Positions 49,030-60,771 of a stretch of 64,000 nt of DNA are shown here, piece after piece. The notes under the pieces are model-generated. The model had not been told where the DNA came from, did not search any database, and saw only the letters and a list, made by a program, of their open reading frames with translations. Source of the DNA: Rachycentron canadum (taxonomy: Eukaryota; Chordata; Actinopteri; Carangiformes; Rachycentridae); NCBI GenBank assembly GCA_038496675.1, contig CM076659.1, positions 21,106,065 to 21,170,064 of the forward strand, in the 5' to 3' direction. The first letter of the stretch is position 1. Each line of letters opens with the position of its first letter. A program made the position numbers and the translations under genes.

Positions 49030-49625
49030 TAGAGTGCTATCTGACATATCGCTCCAAAATCTCTAGTTCAAATGTGTGGAGCTCTGTTATAACTATAATG
49101 ATATGATTCACATCATGTTTGTGCTCATCGGTGACCTGTCACAGAAGGGAGTCATCCTTCTTCTGCTCACTATTTCCCTCTGATCTGTGACTGCTTTGCC
49201 CTTTTTCTGTAGGGCGCTGTGGCTTAGTTGGTTAAAGCGCCTGTCTAGTAAACAGGAGATCCTGGGTTCAAATCCCAGCAGTGCCTCAGCTTTATAGGGT
49301 TAGGGTTAGTTGCTATTGAGATAATTTGGTAAGAAAAGAATTACTCTCCATTAACAATTTAAATACATATAACACGCTGCAGTTTACGTGGTCAGGCTTG
49401 TTCCGAACATCCCGTCTTGCACAATAATGGCACATCAGTGACAATCCTCTAATGCAACTCAGTTTATGCCTTGTACAAGTGAAACCCAAAAAAAAAAAGT
49501 ACCTTATAACTTTTAACCAACAGAAAGCAAAAAAAGGAGAAGAGTGGAGTTAACTAGAGTCAGTACCATGCAGCAGAGGTAGTGGTGAGCCAGTGGATGC
49601 CTCCATGAACAAACTACATAGAATA
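49030..49625 (+). repeat. tandem segmental duplication, unit B (with tRNA-Thr AGU copy 2)
   Basis: Partner of the segment at 46850-47515, in the same orientation and the same order of shared blocks on both sides of the tRNA. The tRNA itself has changed at two bases while the flanks have diverged much more, as expected if selection or gene conversion preserved the tRNA. Confidence 0.8.
49213..49286 (+). tRNA. tRNA-Thr (anticodon AGU), copy 2
   Basis: A 74-nt cloverleaf whose acceptor stem has the same single G-U pair as the UGU gene (GGCGCTG with CAGTGCC). It has D arm GCTT/AAGC, anticodon loop CTAGTAA (AGT) and T arm CTGGG/CCCAG. It differs from the copy at 47024 at only two bases. It starts 2,189 nt downstream of that copy, and upstream and downstream flanks are also shared, so the pair arose by tandem duplication of a segment rather than by retroposition; there is no A-tail or target-site duplication. 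No TTTT lies in the next 50 nt. Shortly after its 3' end come two telomere-like TAGGGT units. It is likely the best-preserved AGU gene of the cluster. Confidence 0.93.
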
Positions 49626-49654
49626 AGTATACAATACAGTCATATTGACAATTG

Positions 49655-49885
49655 GCTTTCAGGAGCACAGAGGGGTTTTTGATACAAGCAAAGGACCAGA
49701 GAGGTCCAAATTGAGCTTACAGCATCGCTGAGGCTAATGCAAATGTCTTGCTCAAGAACCCTCAGCTGGTGAACAGGGGATCCTGGGGTCAAATCCCAGC
49801 CATGTCTCCAAGCCGCAAAGCCTCTCACTCTCCTCCAGGGTGACCACCAGTCTTCCTCAATATAGACCCTCATTTGGTTGTAGCG
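49655..49885 (+). repeat. duplicated segment in the tRNA cluster, unit D
   Basis: Shortened partner of the segment at 48545-49020. The phrases CAGGAGCACAGA, TTGCTCAAGAACC, AGGGTGACCACCAGTC and ACCCTCAT occur in the same order. It marks the distal end of the recognisable tRNA-Thr cluster. Confidence 0.7.
49763..49808 (+). pseudogene. 3' half of a tRNA-Thr copy
   Basis: Only the region from the anticodon 3' strand to the acceptor end is recognisable: GAACAGGGGATCCTGG, then GGTCAAATCCCAGC and a mutated acceptor CATGTCT. The following 100 nt (a phrase reading AGGGTGACCACCAGTC) also occurs after the decayed copy at 48822, so this fragment belongs to another duplicated unit. Confidence 0.7.
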
Positions 49886-50449
49886 TACTATGGCCACAAT
49901 ATTGTGACTTAAAATTCTTGTTAAATGGGGCACCAGAGACAAAAATGTATTGATCGACACCATCAATATCAGATTCAATGGATCTCCAGTCTCTATTCAA
50001 AGAAACACAGCAGGCTAATAGGAAAGATTTATTAACAACACTATTTACAAGAGAATTGCCTAATTGTCTAATTCTTAGCAGGGTGAAAAATAAGAGCTGA
50101 AGAACAGCTCTAAGCAGTGAATGGTGTATGAATATGTCAGTGGTAGGGGAGAATATGTTGGACTTGTTTATTGGAAAGTAGCTCTGCATGAATAAATGCC
50201 ACTTACAATTACTTTTGCTTTGTAATTTGTGTGAACCAACCTTTTGTAGGACCCAATTCCACCTTCTCACTCTCTGCTGTTTTTCTACGTCCTTATTTGT
50301 TTTTAACCTGGAGGATGTTTTCTCACATCCCTCCACCTACTGCCCCGACAATCCTGCTGAGCACCTGCTGCTACAATTCATATATCAAATATCCTTCTCA
50401 TTATTACTACAGTCTTCTTATTTTTATTACTATTACTTTACATCCCCAT

Positions 50450-50600
50450 TGTGCTACTTCTCTCTCCCTCTCTCTGTCAACCCAGCTGGTTGAGGCAGAT
50501 TGCCGCCAACCCCGAGCGTGGTCCTCCTTGAGGTTTCTGCCTCTTCAAAGATGGTTTTTCTTTGTGATGTCCACTGGACTCCAAATTGTCCTCCAAACCC
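50450..50600 (+). repeat. dispersed teleost repeat fragment ('gaggtttctgcctctt')
   Basis: CAACCCAGCTGGTTGAGGC, AGATTGCCGCCAACCC, CCTTGAGGTTTCTGCCTC and GGTTTTTCTTTGTGATGTCC match a very common fish repeat in which a pyrimidine-rich stretch precedes this block. The expected end is missing. The upstream 50270-50450 (ctcc-rich) may belong to it as well. Confidence 0.75.
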
Positions 50601-50654
50601 TCCTAATGTGATATATTCAGAAACTGTGTCATTCTGGACCTTCATCATCATGGT

Positions 50655-50918
50655 TGCAATCAAAAAAACGTTAGGTTTGGTTGGTTTGGGATCCAGAAAA
50701 GATCGTGATTTGCGTTAAAATTTGTATTTGTATTTCCTTTATATTACGTTGTCATCATGGTTACAGTAATAAACACTCTGTTAAGGTTTCAAACAGAAAA
50801 CAAACAGCTGTCTTCAATGTCAAAGTTTGTTTTGCTGACCCATTCGTTGATGCTCTTTTGACCTCTTTTCCTCCTTTGCTCCCGTCATTATTACTATGGC
50901 CACTAGAGGTCGCCTAAC
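50655..50918 (-). repeat. dispersed repeat family K, copy 4 (reverse strand)
   Basis: Reverse complement of the family start is seen at 50880-50915 (CCGTCATTATTACTATGGCC, ACTAGAGGTCGCC), with CTGACCCATTCGTTGATGC before it. The far end GTTAGGTTTGGTTGGTTTGG at 50671 corresponds to the 'cctaaacctaaccaa' block. Confidence 0.7.
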
Positions 50919-53900
50919 AAATAAACATGACTATGGTTCAGCAGCTGCAACACGAACAAGAAGTGCAGCAGGTTTTAAGCGAAAATTACATGAGCTTTCG
51001 GGTTAATGTCAAAAGGCTACTGCCAGTGTCAGTTTACAGGTTACCCAATAAACCAATCGACTATAAAAATCTAGTTTCAAAATGCTTAGTTTATGTCAAG
51101 ATCAACACGTTAAATGCCAAATCTAAGGTTCTTGACTTTACATAACACCTTTACTGTTGTTTGTTTCCAGTACGAGTCTCTCGGTGCCACTTTCAGCTCA
51201 ACTGCCGAGTACACAGCCACTTCAACTAAAAAAAAAAAAAAACAACTAATTTTAGTTGGAGATGAAAAAGTGCATCTTCAACAGTGTAATTGTTTGTCAG
51301 GACATAATTCTAGGGACTCCAGAGAAAGCAACATCCATCATGTCAATGAGAACCCTACCTTCTACCACCACCTACAGGTGTTGGTCGGTATATTTATGAA
51401 ATGTGAACGAACCCAGGCTGGCTGTTCTCCTGTGCCGTCAGGACACAAGTAAAATGTTGAATGGTGAAACACACCTTTAACATGTTGGATTGCATTTGTG
51501 CCATGAGGTGACCGAATGAAAATACAGAAGAGCAGAGAAAGTACAGAGAAATGTGTAAAAGTGAAGAGTGAAAGAAAGGGTGGAGGAGATGGTAAGGTGT
51601 TTGTGGATGCTATCTGTCTCTCGTGTTATTTATCACCAAGACAGGTACAGATATGGAGTCTTAGCTTCCCAGCCTCATTACACATTCACTCTCCTTTTCA
51701 CAGCACATGCAGATACAGATACACAGATACACACACACGCATTTTCATACACATCCACAACAAACTTTGCCTGCCTCCATTTCCCTCCCTTTTGTTCTCC
51801 ACTGTCTCTCGAACACTTTCTCTCTCTCAGACGCACACACGCACAAACACGTGCACACACAAACGCACAAACAAACATACATTTCAATTAAACCCAGGCT
51901 CAGCATGATGAATGTGGTTACCTTTTAATTTCAATTATAGCGGCTGTTTAGCTCGCTAGAAAGCTGTTGTGTGCTCAAGCAACATCCGCCAAGCGATGGC
52001 TCAATTACAGCACACAAAGTGCAGAAACGGGTGTATGCCAAAGCACGAGCACACATTGGCTGATACACAGGCAAATATACACAGCAGTAAATGCGCATGG
52101 ACAGGGCACACACATGCAGGGACATGCACGCACACAAAATTAGATTAGCTAATTTAGTTCTTGTCTGGACACATTTTTCACCTCCGTCTAGCTGACGGCT
52201 GTTCTAAAACCTATTTAGAGTTTCCACAGGGCAGCACGGCATCTCAGCGACTACTGACGATGTGCGGAAACTCATAATTATTGCCCCAAATACAAGTGTT
52301 GTTTATTCATTTATAAGTAAAAGACGTCATACATGAGAAATGAGTGGTGGAGGACATAATTATCTCGTGGGATTCAGCTAAAATGAATTTCTTGTAGGGC
52401 CTATTTATGCCAACATAAGTCAAAAGATGTGGTGCATTTTGAGTTTGTAACCTACTTTAACACAACCATCATGTCAGCTCCTCTTTTTTTAAACCTTATT
52501 CGCATGGGGAGTATTTGCTGGGCATGCATGTGCTGTTTGAGAAGCACCCTGCTTCATATTCAGAGAGCTGCCCAGGACTAAATAGGGCTGAGGTCATTCC
52601 TCCCACTCTTATGACCCCATGACAAATGCAAGAGATGCCAGCGTGTTAAAGAACCAAGTAAAAAACATTTCAGCAACGAAGGAAGTCTCGCCAATGTCAA
52701 ATTAGCCTTGAATTTCAAATGAATGGCCCATCTGCATGTGTGGCCATTATTGTTTTAGGGAATTCACAAAATGAGGAAGATTCGCTCATTTGCTGCCTTA
52801 GCAACATCAGGTAAGACAATTATCTCTGTGTTATCTATGTGTTTCATGTCTCCGTTTGTTCAATCCAGCAATATCTCCATGGCATGTTCAGCCTAGCTTT
52901 GGACAAATGCCGTAAACCGCCAGCATCTTGGATGTCAGAATTTCCCAGGTCAGAACCCCCCATGAAATCTGAAGTCAGAAGATCCTGCTGCTGCAATAAG
53001 AAATGGGAAGGTGGTAACAATATGCTCTTTGTTAGCACTACGGCCTTATTGCCGTCTCATTAAATCAGTCTTTCAGACAGAACTGTCTTATTTCTACCTG
53101 TGGATGTGTTTTTACTGGCACAAAATTCAAAATATGTAATTATAAACAGGTATTACTAACAATAAAAGCAACAATATACTTCCGACTTGTACTGGTCAAC
53201 TTGCGTGTAACGTCATCCCTAGCTCTGAAATTTGACATCTGAGGTAAATGGAACACAGCAAGAATCCAGGAGTCGGCCATGAGTCACAAAACATCATTAT
53301 GTGATCAAGTTTGTATTGATTAAAACATATTTCATCAGGTATATTTTTGTTTTAAAATGTAAAACAACTGTAAAAAAAAAACACTTTCACTGAATGTTCT
53401 CTTCAGATCAAATCAGCAAATGTCTTTACATTACTTTAAAGGTTCTGTAAATGAGATTTTAAACAATAATTTAGCAGTAAACAAGTGTTTTCTATGTAAA
53501 GATATGGAGTTATGAAGTGACATCACCAGTGTGTGTGTTGTTTTCTGAGTATCACGGTTCCTGTAACTGACCTGAGAAAGTGGGACGTTTGTGAATTTAG
53601 AGTCCCTCTTGCTAAACTGTCGGGCCTTCCCCGTGTTTAAATAAAACACACCAGCTGACGCAGTGAAGCATGCAGTGGTCAGGTGAAAGAGGAAAACCTT
53701 TAAACCAAGCTGGGAAAAACAGACTTCACAGACAGATTTACACTCACTGGTGTGTAGGTCATAATATTGTGCAAACATCTTGTTTTGCCCTCACCACGTG
53801 TTAGCACATGAAATTACACAGCCAATCAAAATAAGTGGGGTGGTCGACATGATCCAATTTAGATGTCTTGAAATGCAGCATTTCTGCAATTTTAGCATAT

Positions 53901-54293
53901 TGACTTGTGTTTGACAGGTGTGGCACTGGCTTTATGTTAAACGAAACCTGAGTCTGACAGTGAAATGCAGAAGGTTACAGAGAAAAAATGGATGTAGGCA
54001 GACAAAGTGGTCAAAAAACAGCAGGAAAGGGAGGCAGACAATGGAGGAGAGATAAAGGTAAAGAGAAAAATACAGACGGGGGGGGGGGTAGGAGGGAAAC
54101 AGAGACACCCATTGGTAGAGGCTGTCGTTTCAGCAGCAGCTATTAAAACATTTAAATTGCTACTGTGCCACCTGACAAAACATTCAAAAACAGAGAAATG
54201 GCTGGTAAATAGGTCAAACACTCAGAGTGATATTCACTCTCGCAGTATGTGCCGTCACCTACAGAGTCAATTGCAGAAGGCTAGAATGAAAAT

Positions 54294-54330
54294 ACACACA
54301 CACACACACACACAGACACACACACACAGA
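54294..54330. repeat. (CA)n microsatellite
   Basis: CA repeat broken by one GACA. Confidence 0.92.
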
Positions 54331-54671
54331 CACCTCCTCCAGAATCAATCAGAAGAAGAATTGCCCAAACTAGACACATGCCTCAGGATGAAAGAGCTCT
54401 CAGGGCATATTCTGCTATTTCTAACCCACAGCGCTGCGTCTCTCACATGCACGCACCATCTCTCTGTTTCTGTCTCTCTCTCTCCCTCACTCACACACAC
54501 ACAAAAAGCACACGTATATACACACGCGCGTTGCGTTCCCAGCTTGTTTCCTGTGAAATTTGACATGGAATGAAGAGCGTCTGGAGGGTTTCAACGCAAC
54601 TCGTTTTGGTAGAAAGTAGAAACAGAGTCAGAAAAGCGAAGGAGACACAGATGGTGGGTGGGAAAATGTTG

Positions 54672-54702
54672 GTGTGTGTGTGTGTGTGTGTGGGGGGGGG
54701 GG
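54672..54702. repeat. (GT)n followed by poly(G)
   Basis: About ten GT units, then a run of about ten G. Another G run of about ten lies at 54067-54077. Confidence 0.92.
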
Positions 54703-54812
54703 TGTTATGCCGATGTTACACCCTTTGTGGTCTCTCTTTGTGTTTCCTGTGTTGTGGTTGTTTTTCATCTTAATCCCCGCTCACCTCTATGACAAAACAA
54801 AGATTTAAAGAT

Positions 54813-54849
54813 ACACACACACGCACGCACACACACACACACACACACA
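54813..54849. repeat. (CA)n microsatellite with CACG units
   Basis: CA repeat containing CGCACG interruptions. Confidence 0.92.
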
Positions 54850-56779
54850 TCCTTTAGGATTGTCTACCGCTTCACTGCTGCTGCTCTGAAATCTGAGTTT
54901 ACACACTAATCTCTGTCTTTCTTCTACCAAACATAGCTATAAACTGCAGACAGAGGTGGGCTAAGTACACAAGTCTAGTCAAATATTTCTCCATGACAAG
55001 AGAAAGTTCAGTCAGGTAAGAAGAAAAAATGATCGATGGGTATAGATTTGCTTTAGTTTGTCTGGAGTGCTGGAGTGCTTGATTTTAAAAAATACCTAAA
55101 TAAAGTATTAAAGAGTACATTTTTAGTTTTATATTTTGCATTACATTAATTCGATGTCTAATGACTCGACTGTGAAACAAACTATTGACTGACTGCAAAA
55201 TCTGTAGCTTGTAGGATGTAGTACAGAGTCGATCAAAAGGACCATAAAAACGTCACTGAATCAACAACAGGGCAAACATTGTCATTTTAGTTCTTTCCTT
55301 TTATTTAAGCAGTCATGGAGTTTGGTTGTTGTAAATGCAGCAAACATTCAAAATGAAAGGAATCTTTCTGCATAGAAAAAAAATTCAAGCACTGACTGCA
55401 GATCAGCAGCAAGCACAACATGACTGAGAGTGTAAGAGTCACCCGTGATTGGTTTTTGTCCTGTGACAAACACAGCGTGTGATCGAGCACGTTTTCACGT
55501 GCGAAAGCCTGAATGTGGCTGAGGTGAGACCAGCAGGCTCCACCAAGGCTGCTATTTCGTATCTTAAGACAAGTGCAAGTCAAGTCCCAAATCTTGACAG
55601 ATCACATTTCAAGCCAAGCTTCAAGTACTTTTGATTCACAGGTCTCCATAAACAGACTCTCATACCTGTTTTTTGTTGTTTGTTTGTTTTGTTTTGGGTT
55701 GTTTTTTTTACCATACAACCGGAGGAAACCTGAAGAAATAGCACTTATTTCGGTTTGGTTTCTGACTGAGTCTTGTCTACAACTCTGGTGGCAACCACTG
55801 CAGCCGACTCTGATAAGGTAATTGCACATATTTCTCAAAAGGCTGGACTGTAGATGGACCAGGCGTTTTTCTAAGAGAAGCTAAAATGCTCCACAGCATC
55901 GACTGCTTGATTTAACCACAGGCTGCTGCTGCTGCTTCTTCTTGTGTTTTTTTTGTTTTTTTATTCTAACTGCAGGTGACCGGCTGTCAGCATCTTATCT
56001 TTGCATTTAATGGCATCATCTCGCTTTCGCCTCAGTCAGATCGACAAGTTTACTGCAGGCAACAGCTGCTCGTCTGTGTTTTTGATGTTATTTTGCAGCG
56101 AAGCCAGAAGCCATGTCCACATCATCACTTTTCCACAAGTCTGAGTAACTTCCCCTGAAAAGAAGATTAACAACACAAGCGGCCTGCAGAGCCAATCACA
56201 GAGCTGTGCACCTGAGATTTCATCGCTGTTAACAAAGTTGCCATGTGTTGATTAAAACGGCTTACCTTGTTAAATGTGATCAACTCCACACATGGACTGG
56301 TAATTGGATTGCAATCAATTTAATTGGATCTCAGGTTAATTTTCTCTGTAGACACGCATTTAGGACACACGCATGCACTCACACAGACACACACACTATT
56401 TCTTCCTCTCTCAACACAAACAGAGACGAGCGCAAAAACACTCTGTGGTAAACAGTCGCCCCACTGCTCATTATGTTCTTTGGCGGCTTCATGGAGGCGT
56501 TCAAATGCAGGGCCATTAGTTAGGTTGAGTGAGAACCGTTGATAATAGGAATAAGGTTAGTTGCAGTCGATATGAGGAGATGTGCCACTCACTTATAAAA
56601 CCTAAATTAATTGATGAACATGTTTTATCTCAACATGTAAAAATAATTAAGCCCCTGAATGAATGAATCGAAACACATGTGAGTGTACGTGTGTGTGTGT
56701 GTGTGAGAATGAATTGTGCATGTAGAGGGTCATGGGAGGTGACCCAGTTTCTGCAGGTTTATCCAGACCTCACTAAACC

Positions 56780-56782
<3 letters not shown>

Positions 56783-56819
<37 letters not shown>
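56783..56819. repeat. (CT)18 microsatellite
   Basis: Uninterrupted CT repeat on the plus strand. Confidence 0.95.
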
Positions 56820-56829
<10 letters not shown>

Positions 56830-57894
56830 AGACTTCCAGTAATGCCGCAGCAGCTTTTATTAAAATGAAGGCTCTCATCCCCAGAGAGAGCCACAGAGGG
56901 GAATGTGGTGCAGGGTTGGAGGTGGTCTGCGCAGCAACGCATTGTACTATGTTATGAGAGAGACCACGACCTGGCTGCAGTTCAATTTATTTTAGTGTCC
57001 CCCGAAGAGAAAACTGGCAAAACGCTGGTTCAATACATTCAGAGTTCTTGACTCTTCACTTGAAGTAGTTTGGTTCCAGTTGTTTTCTGTCTTCAGGTCA
57101 TCTCCGGCACCCTTTTATGAACCACTGAAATCATCTATAATGAATTTAAAAACAGTTCAGTAACATCCTGTATTAGCAAATGGAATAGTGACTATTGTTA
57201 TCGCTCCTGTAGCTCAAGTTGCAAGTATGTTGTCAGTACAAAAGCACTAACTGAACAGGCAAGTAAAAGAGCATCAGGTAAAACAAAAACTGAAAGAAAA
57301 TGACATCATACTACATTTCACCCAACACCAAGTTTACCCAGGTAGATGCTACCAAACTGTTAATGCTGACAACCCGACAGAACCAGCGCACTAACCCCTT
57401 ACATCCACGGGATCCAGCTCGGTCACAGCTCCGTCCATGTTTCAATGTCCACTGGACGTGTTTCTGGAACAGAGCATCTGTTCTTCAGCCGCCACATTCA
57501 TGATACAGTTTTTTGTGCTTTACAGGATGCTGAATATATTTTTGGACTTTTTCTGGCTGTACTTGAATATGACAGCCCTTTGTGCTCGCTGTGGGCATTG
57601 GGGGTAGCTGTATTCTTTAGTCTCACCACATAAACCCAGCTGCAGCAGCAGGAAACTGTTTTCAGGTACAAATGTCTAATAAACCTAATGTATGCTACCT
57701 AACCAGCACTTAAGACTCCAATTGAGTACCAATGTCTAAGCTAATGTGTAAGGTGATAATATATCAGAAACATAATGTATATTTTTCTGATTGTTGCTCT
57801 GTTCCTCTGCTCTAGCTCTGCTCTTGCTACATAGACATTGTTCATATTAACAGTCGAAAAGAAATATTGCAGGTTCAGTATCAAACTTCATTCT

Positions 57895-57985
57895 TAGCAT
57901 GCCAACCAGCCGAGTCACTGCAGAGTCCAGTCGGCCCTGAGGAAGCCACACTGCTCAAAGGACCTATCGTAGCCTATATTATAGA
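57895..57985 (+). repeat. dispersed repeat family R, copy 4
   Basis: TAGCATGCCAACCAGCCGAG, TCACTGCAGAGTCCAGTCGG, CCCTGAGGAAGCCACACTGC and TCAAAGGACCTATCGTAGCC match copy 3 (44395-44465) block for block with about one change in five. Confidence 0.65.
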
Positions 57986-58304
57986 TGCAGCAGTGGCAGA
58001 AGCTCACAGGTTACGTAGCAACGGCCACACTTAGACATCGCTAAAATGCAAAAAAAAAAAAAGCTCTAAAGCAAAACACAATGCCAAAATGCGCAGGTAA
58101 CTGCTCAGTCACCGATGATATAACTCGACAATTCGACAAAAAGAAATTTTATGTCTGAACTGTAAAAGCTTCTGAATCATTTGTGACAATTTGACCGTTG
58201 CTCAGTTATGCTTTCCCGCCCTCTAAAAAGGTATGACACTTTTAAAAATGCCAAAAGTGGTTTTCTTTGGAGGGCAGACAAGTTAGAAAGCCTAAATGCA
58301 CAAA

Positions 58305-58325
58305 ATATATATATATATATATATT
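58305..58325. repeat. (AT)10 microsatellite
   Basis: Uninterrupted AT repeat. Confidence 0.9.
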
Positions 58326-60259
58326 TTATATGATGTCTTTCCTATCTCTAGTATGCTGGAGTGTATTTTCCTCCTGCTACTGCCTGTTGTGTGTGAGTGT
58401 GTCTGAGTGTGTTTGCTGCCGTTAGTGCAGAAAACTGTCTCTGTCTGACGAATACGTCACTCCCTCTCTGTCTTCCTCACTTCTCTGTCACTGACAGTGA
58501 CAATAACATCACTATGTTCCACCGACTTTCTCAACTTTGTCTTTTCCCTTCTCTTTCCACACTTTCTTTTCTGCCTCTTGGTAAATGACACTTTGTCTCT
58601 GTCACCTTACCACTCTCCCTCCCTTCCTCCCCTACAGTCATCCCTATTTCTCCTTCTTTATTGACAGCTGTCCCAAAGCATCAGCGATGTAACAGTCTCC
58701 AACCATCTGTCCTTCTCCTCCCTTCACCACACCTTCTCCTCTCCTCCTCCTTTTCCTCTTTCTTGATATTGACAGCTGTCACTGTGCACCGATGTGGTGA
58801 AATCCTGTTTTTTGGGTGACAACTGTACTTTTTTTTTTTCTTTTTTTTTTTTTTGCAGCCTTTGATTGGATCCCACAGCGGGATCTGCCATCCAAAGTGA
58901 TGAGTCACAGAAAGAGCGCATTGAGTCATCTCTTTCTTCTTTTACTCACCGCCTCGTTCTCTCTTCCCCCTCCTCCTCCTCCTCTTCTCAGGGATTTACT
59001 GTCATTGCCTAACGTTTATATTCAGTGTAAATTCTGTCCAAGTGTGTGCATGTGCATAGGAATTTTTCCTCTTTTCCAGCAGTAATCCATGTTGACAAGT
59101 TCTGAAGTGAACACTGATGTAAAGACATGTCTTTGCATGCCTCCATGTTTCTCAGTCTCTTTTCCCTATATTTTTTTGTTTATGTTTTATCATTGCCCGA
59201 CAGAGTTACTCAGCTACTGACTATAATCCCGCTGAGGGTTTATTCTTGTTAAGATGTGTACATGCACCACTGGTACCTTGGGATTGGGGCTCCCTGTTGG
59301 CATAACTAAACCAACTGAGAGAATATTTCCTGCATTCTCTCCGTCATACATGCACGGAAATGTCCATCAATGTCACCAAGTCTGACATTTGTGGAAAAAC
59401 AATGCACTTTGTGTTAAGTGTAGTTGAAAGTCAATCTTTGCGTACACTGACCCAAGACATCCTTAAATGAGAAGATAGTAGTAGATTCACAAAAGATTGT
59501 AGCAGTAGTCACAATATTTATAATTAAGAATTTACATTAAGAATGAAAAAAAATGTAATGGATTTAAATTATATTTAAACGGAAAATGTGGTTGCCTTTT
59601 AGATGTTGTAGACCAATTCTTTCCAAAAATTTAAAACCTGTTTACAATGTTTTGACAAAAAACCGAAACAAGAATTTTTCAATAAACTCTTAAGATCACC
59701 ATTAAAACTAAACTAAAAATGTGTTTTATATTTGTGTATATGCACCTCACAGCAACTAATTAAATCAACAAATCTGTAGGTGGTTTTGCTCACACTGTGT
59801 GTAACGTGAGCCCCAAACCTGGCCAAATCTGGGAGCCATATATGGACCAGAGCCAGTTCACAAATGGTCCTCGAGTGTTGGACAGGAATCAGCAACCTGT
59901 GAATTTCTAAAAGCACTTAGTGCTCTAAAGTTTTTTGAGAATTCAAGTGGATTGATTTGAGACATTTCGAGTGTGGGTTTGACCTGAGGGTGTTTTTGTG
60001 CCATAGCCGTCCATTTTGGGACAAGCTCCATTGTGCCCTGACCCTGAATGGGACTGTAAGCAGGCATCAGGCTGCTACAGATTGTTCTTTTCATACTGTG
60101 AAAGGAACTAGTGGTCCATTACTTCAGACCTTAAATGGACATGAGAGCGGAAAAATAGGAAAAGTAGATTTTTACTGTACTGCTGTGACACATTGTTACA
60201 GCTGCTAAGAAATAGAACTGTTTCAAAGTGTTTGATAATCAGCTTGAAGTGTGACTTGC

Positions 60260-60594
60260 ATCTCCATCCATCCATCAGCCATCCGTTAATCCGCCAGGGT
60301 TGTTGGAGGGCTGGAGCCAATCCCACTTGACATAGGGCGAGGGCAGGGTACAGCCTGGACTGGTTGCCAGTCTATCACAGGGCTGACACATGGAGACATT
60401 CAACCGTTCACACTCAGGCCAATTAACAGTCACGAGTTCGCCTAAAGGTGCATGTCTTTGGACGGTGGAAGGGAAGCAGAGCACCTGGAGGGAACTCTCA
60501 CAGGCGCTGGGAGAACCTGCAAACTCCACACAGAAAAGGACCCAGGCCCAGTTTGAACCCAGGCAACCGTGTTAACCAGTGCACCACCAACACT
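60260..60594 (-). mobile_element. tRNA-derived SINE, copy 3 (reverse strand)
   Basis: Read on the minus strand, it starts with GGTGCACTGGTTAACACGG, has a B-box-like GGGTTCAAACTGGG, continues with GTGTGGAGTTTGCAGGTTCTC and GCTGGAGCCAATCCC-type tail phrases, and ends in a GGATGGATGGA tail at 60260-60275 on the plus strand. It is nearly full length and is the only SINE in the window on the minus strand. Confidence 0.85.
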
Positions 60595-60729
60595 TTTTAG
60601 TCTGATTTTTATTTCCTCATCTTTCGCAAATTTGCTTTTACGTGGAAAGCTTAAAGAAAAGTTACAAAACTGCCTTTTTTCAGACTGACTGTCTGAAAAA
60701 AGCAAATAATGAGATAATCTGTATCTGTA

Positions 60730-60771
60730 TGTGTGTTTGTTGTGTGTGTATGTGTGTGTGTGTGTGTTGTG
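60730..60771. repeat. interrupted (GT)n microsatellite
   Basis: GTGTTTGTTGTGTGTG then about ten GT units with TTG interruptions. Confidence 0.88.

Larger units (their letters stand above)
50925..60255. other. mostly unique non-coding stretch
   Basis: Low interspersed-repeat content compared with the rest of the window. Open frames up to 188 codons (54007-54573) cross purine-rich or CA-rich DNA. The stretch 59750-60110 carries phrases such as CCAAATCTGGGAGCCATAT and TTCACAAATGGTCCT that recall another fish repeat. A candidate small exon at 52759-52810 is treated in the findings. Confidence 0.5.

Noticed and set aside
54007..54573. 188-codon frame on the plus strand
   Set aside because: Purine-rich DNA followed by (CA)n and pyrimidine-rich DNA; no domain and no conserved-looking motif.
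55955..55990. Pyrimidine tract ending CTAACTGCAG followed by GTGACC
   Set aside because: The branch-point-like CTAAC is too close to the AG, and the following frame has no recognisable protein.
58840..58897. Acceptor-like poly(T)...GCAG followed by an open frame reading FDWIPQRDLPSK
   Set aside because: The only nearby donor (AAA|GTGATG) is weak and the acceptor rests on a simple T run; the signal is weaker than at 52759 or 60831.
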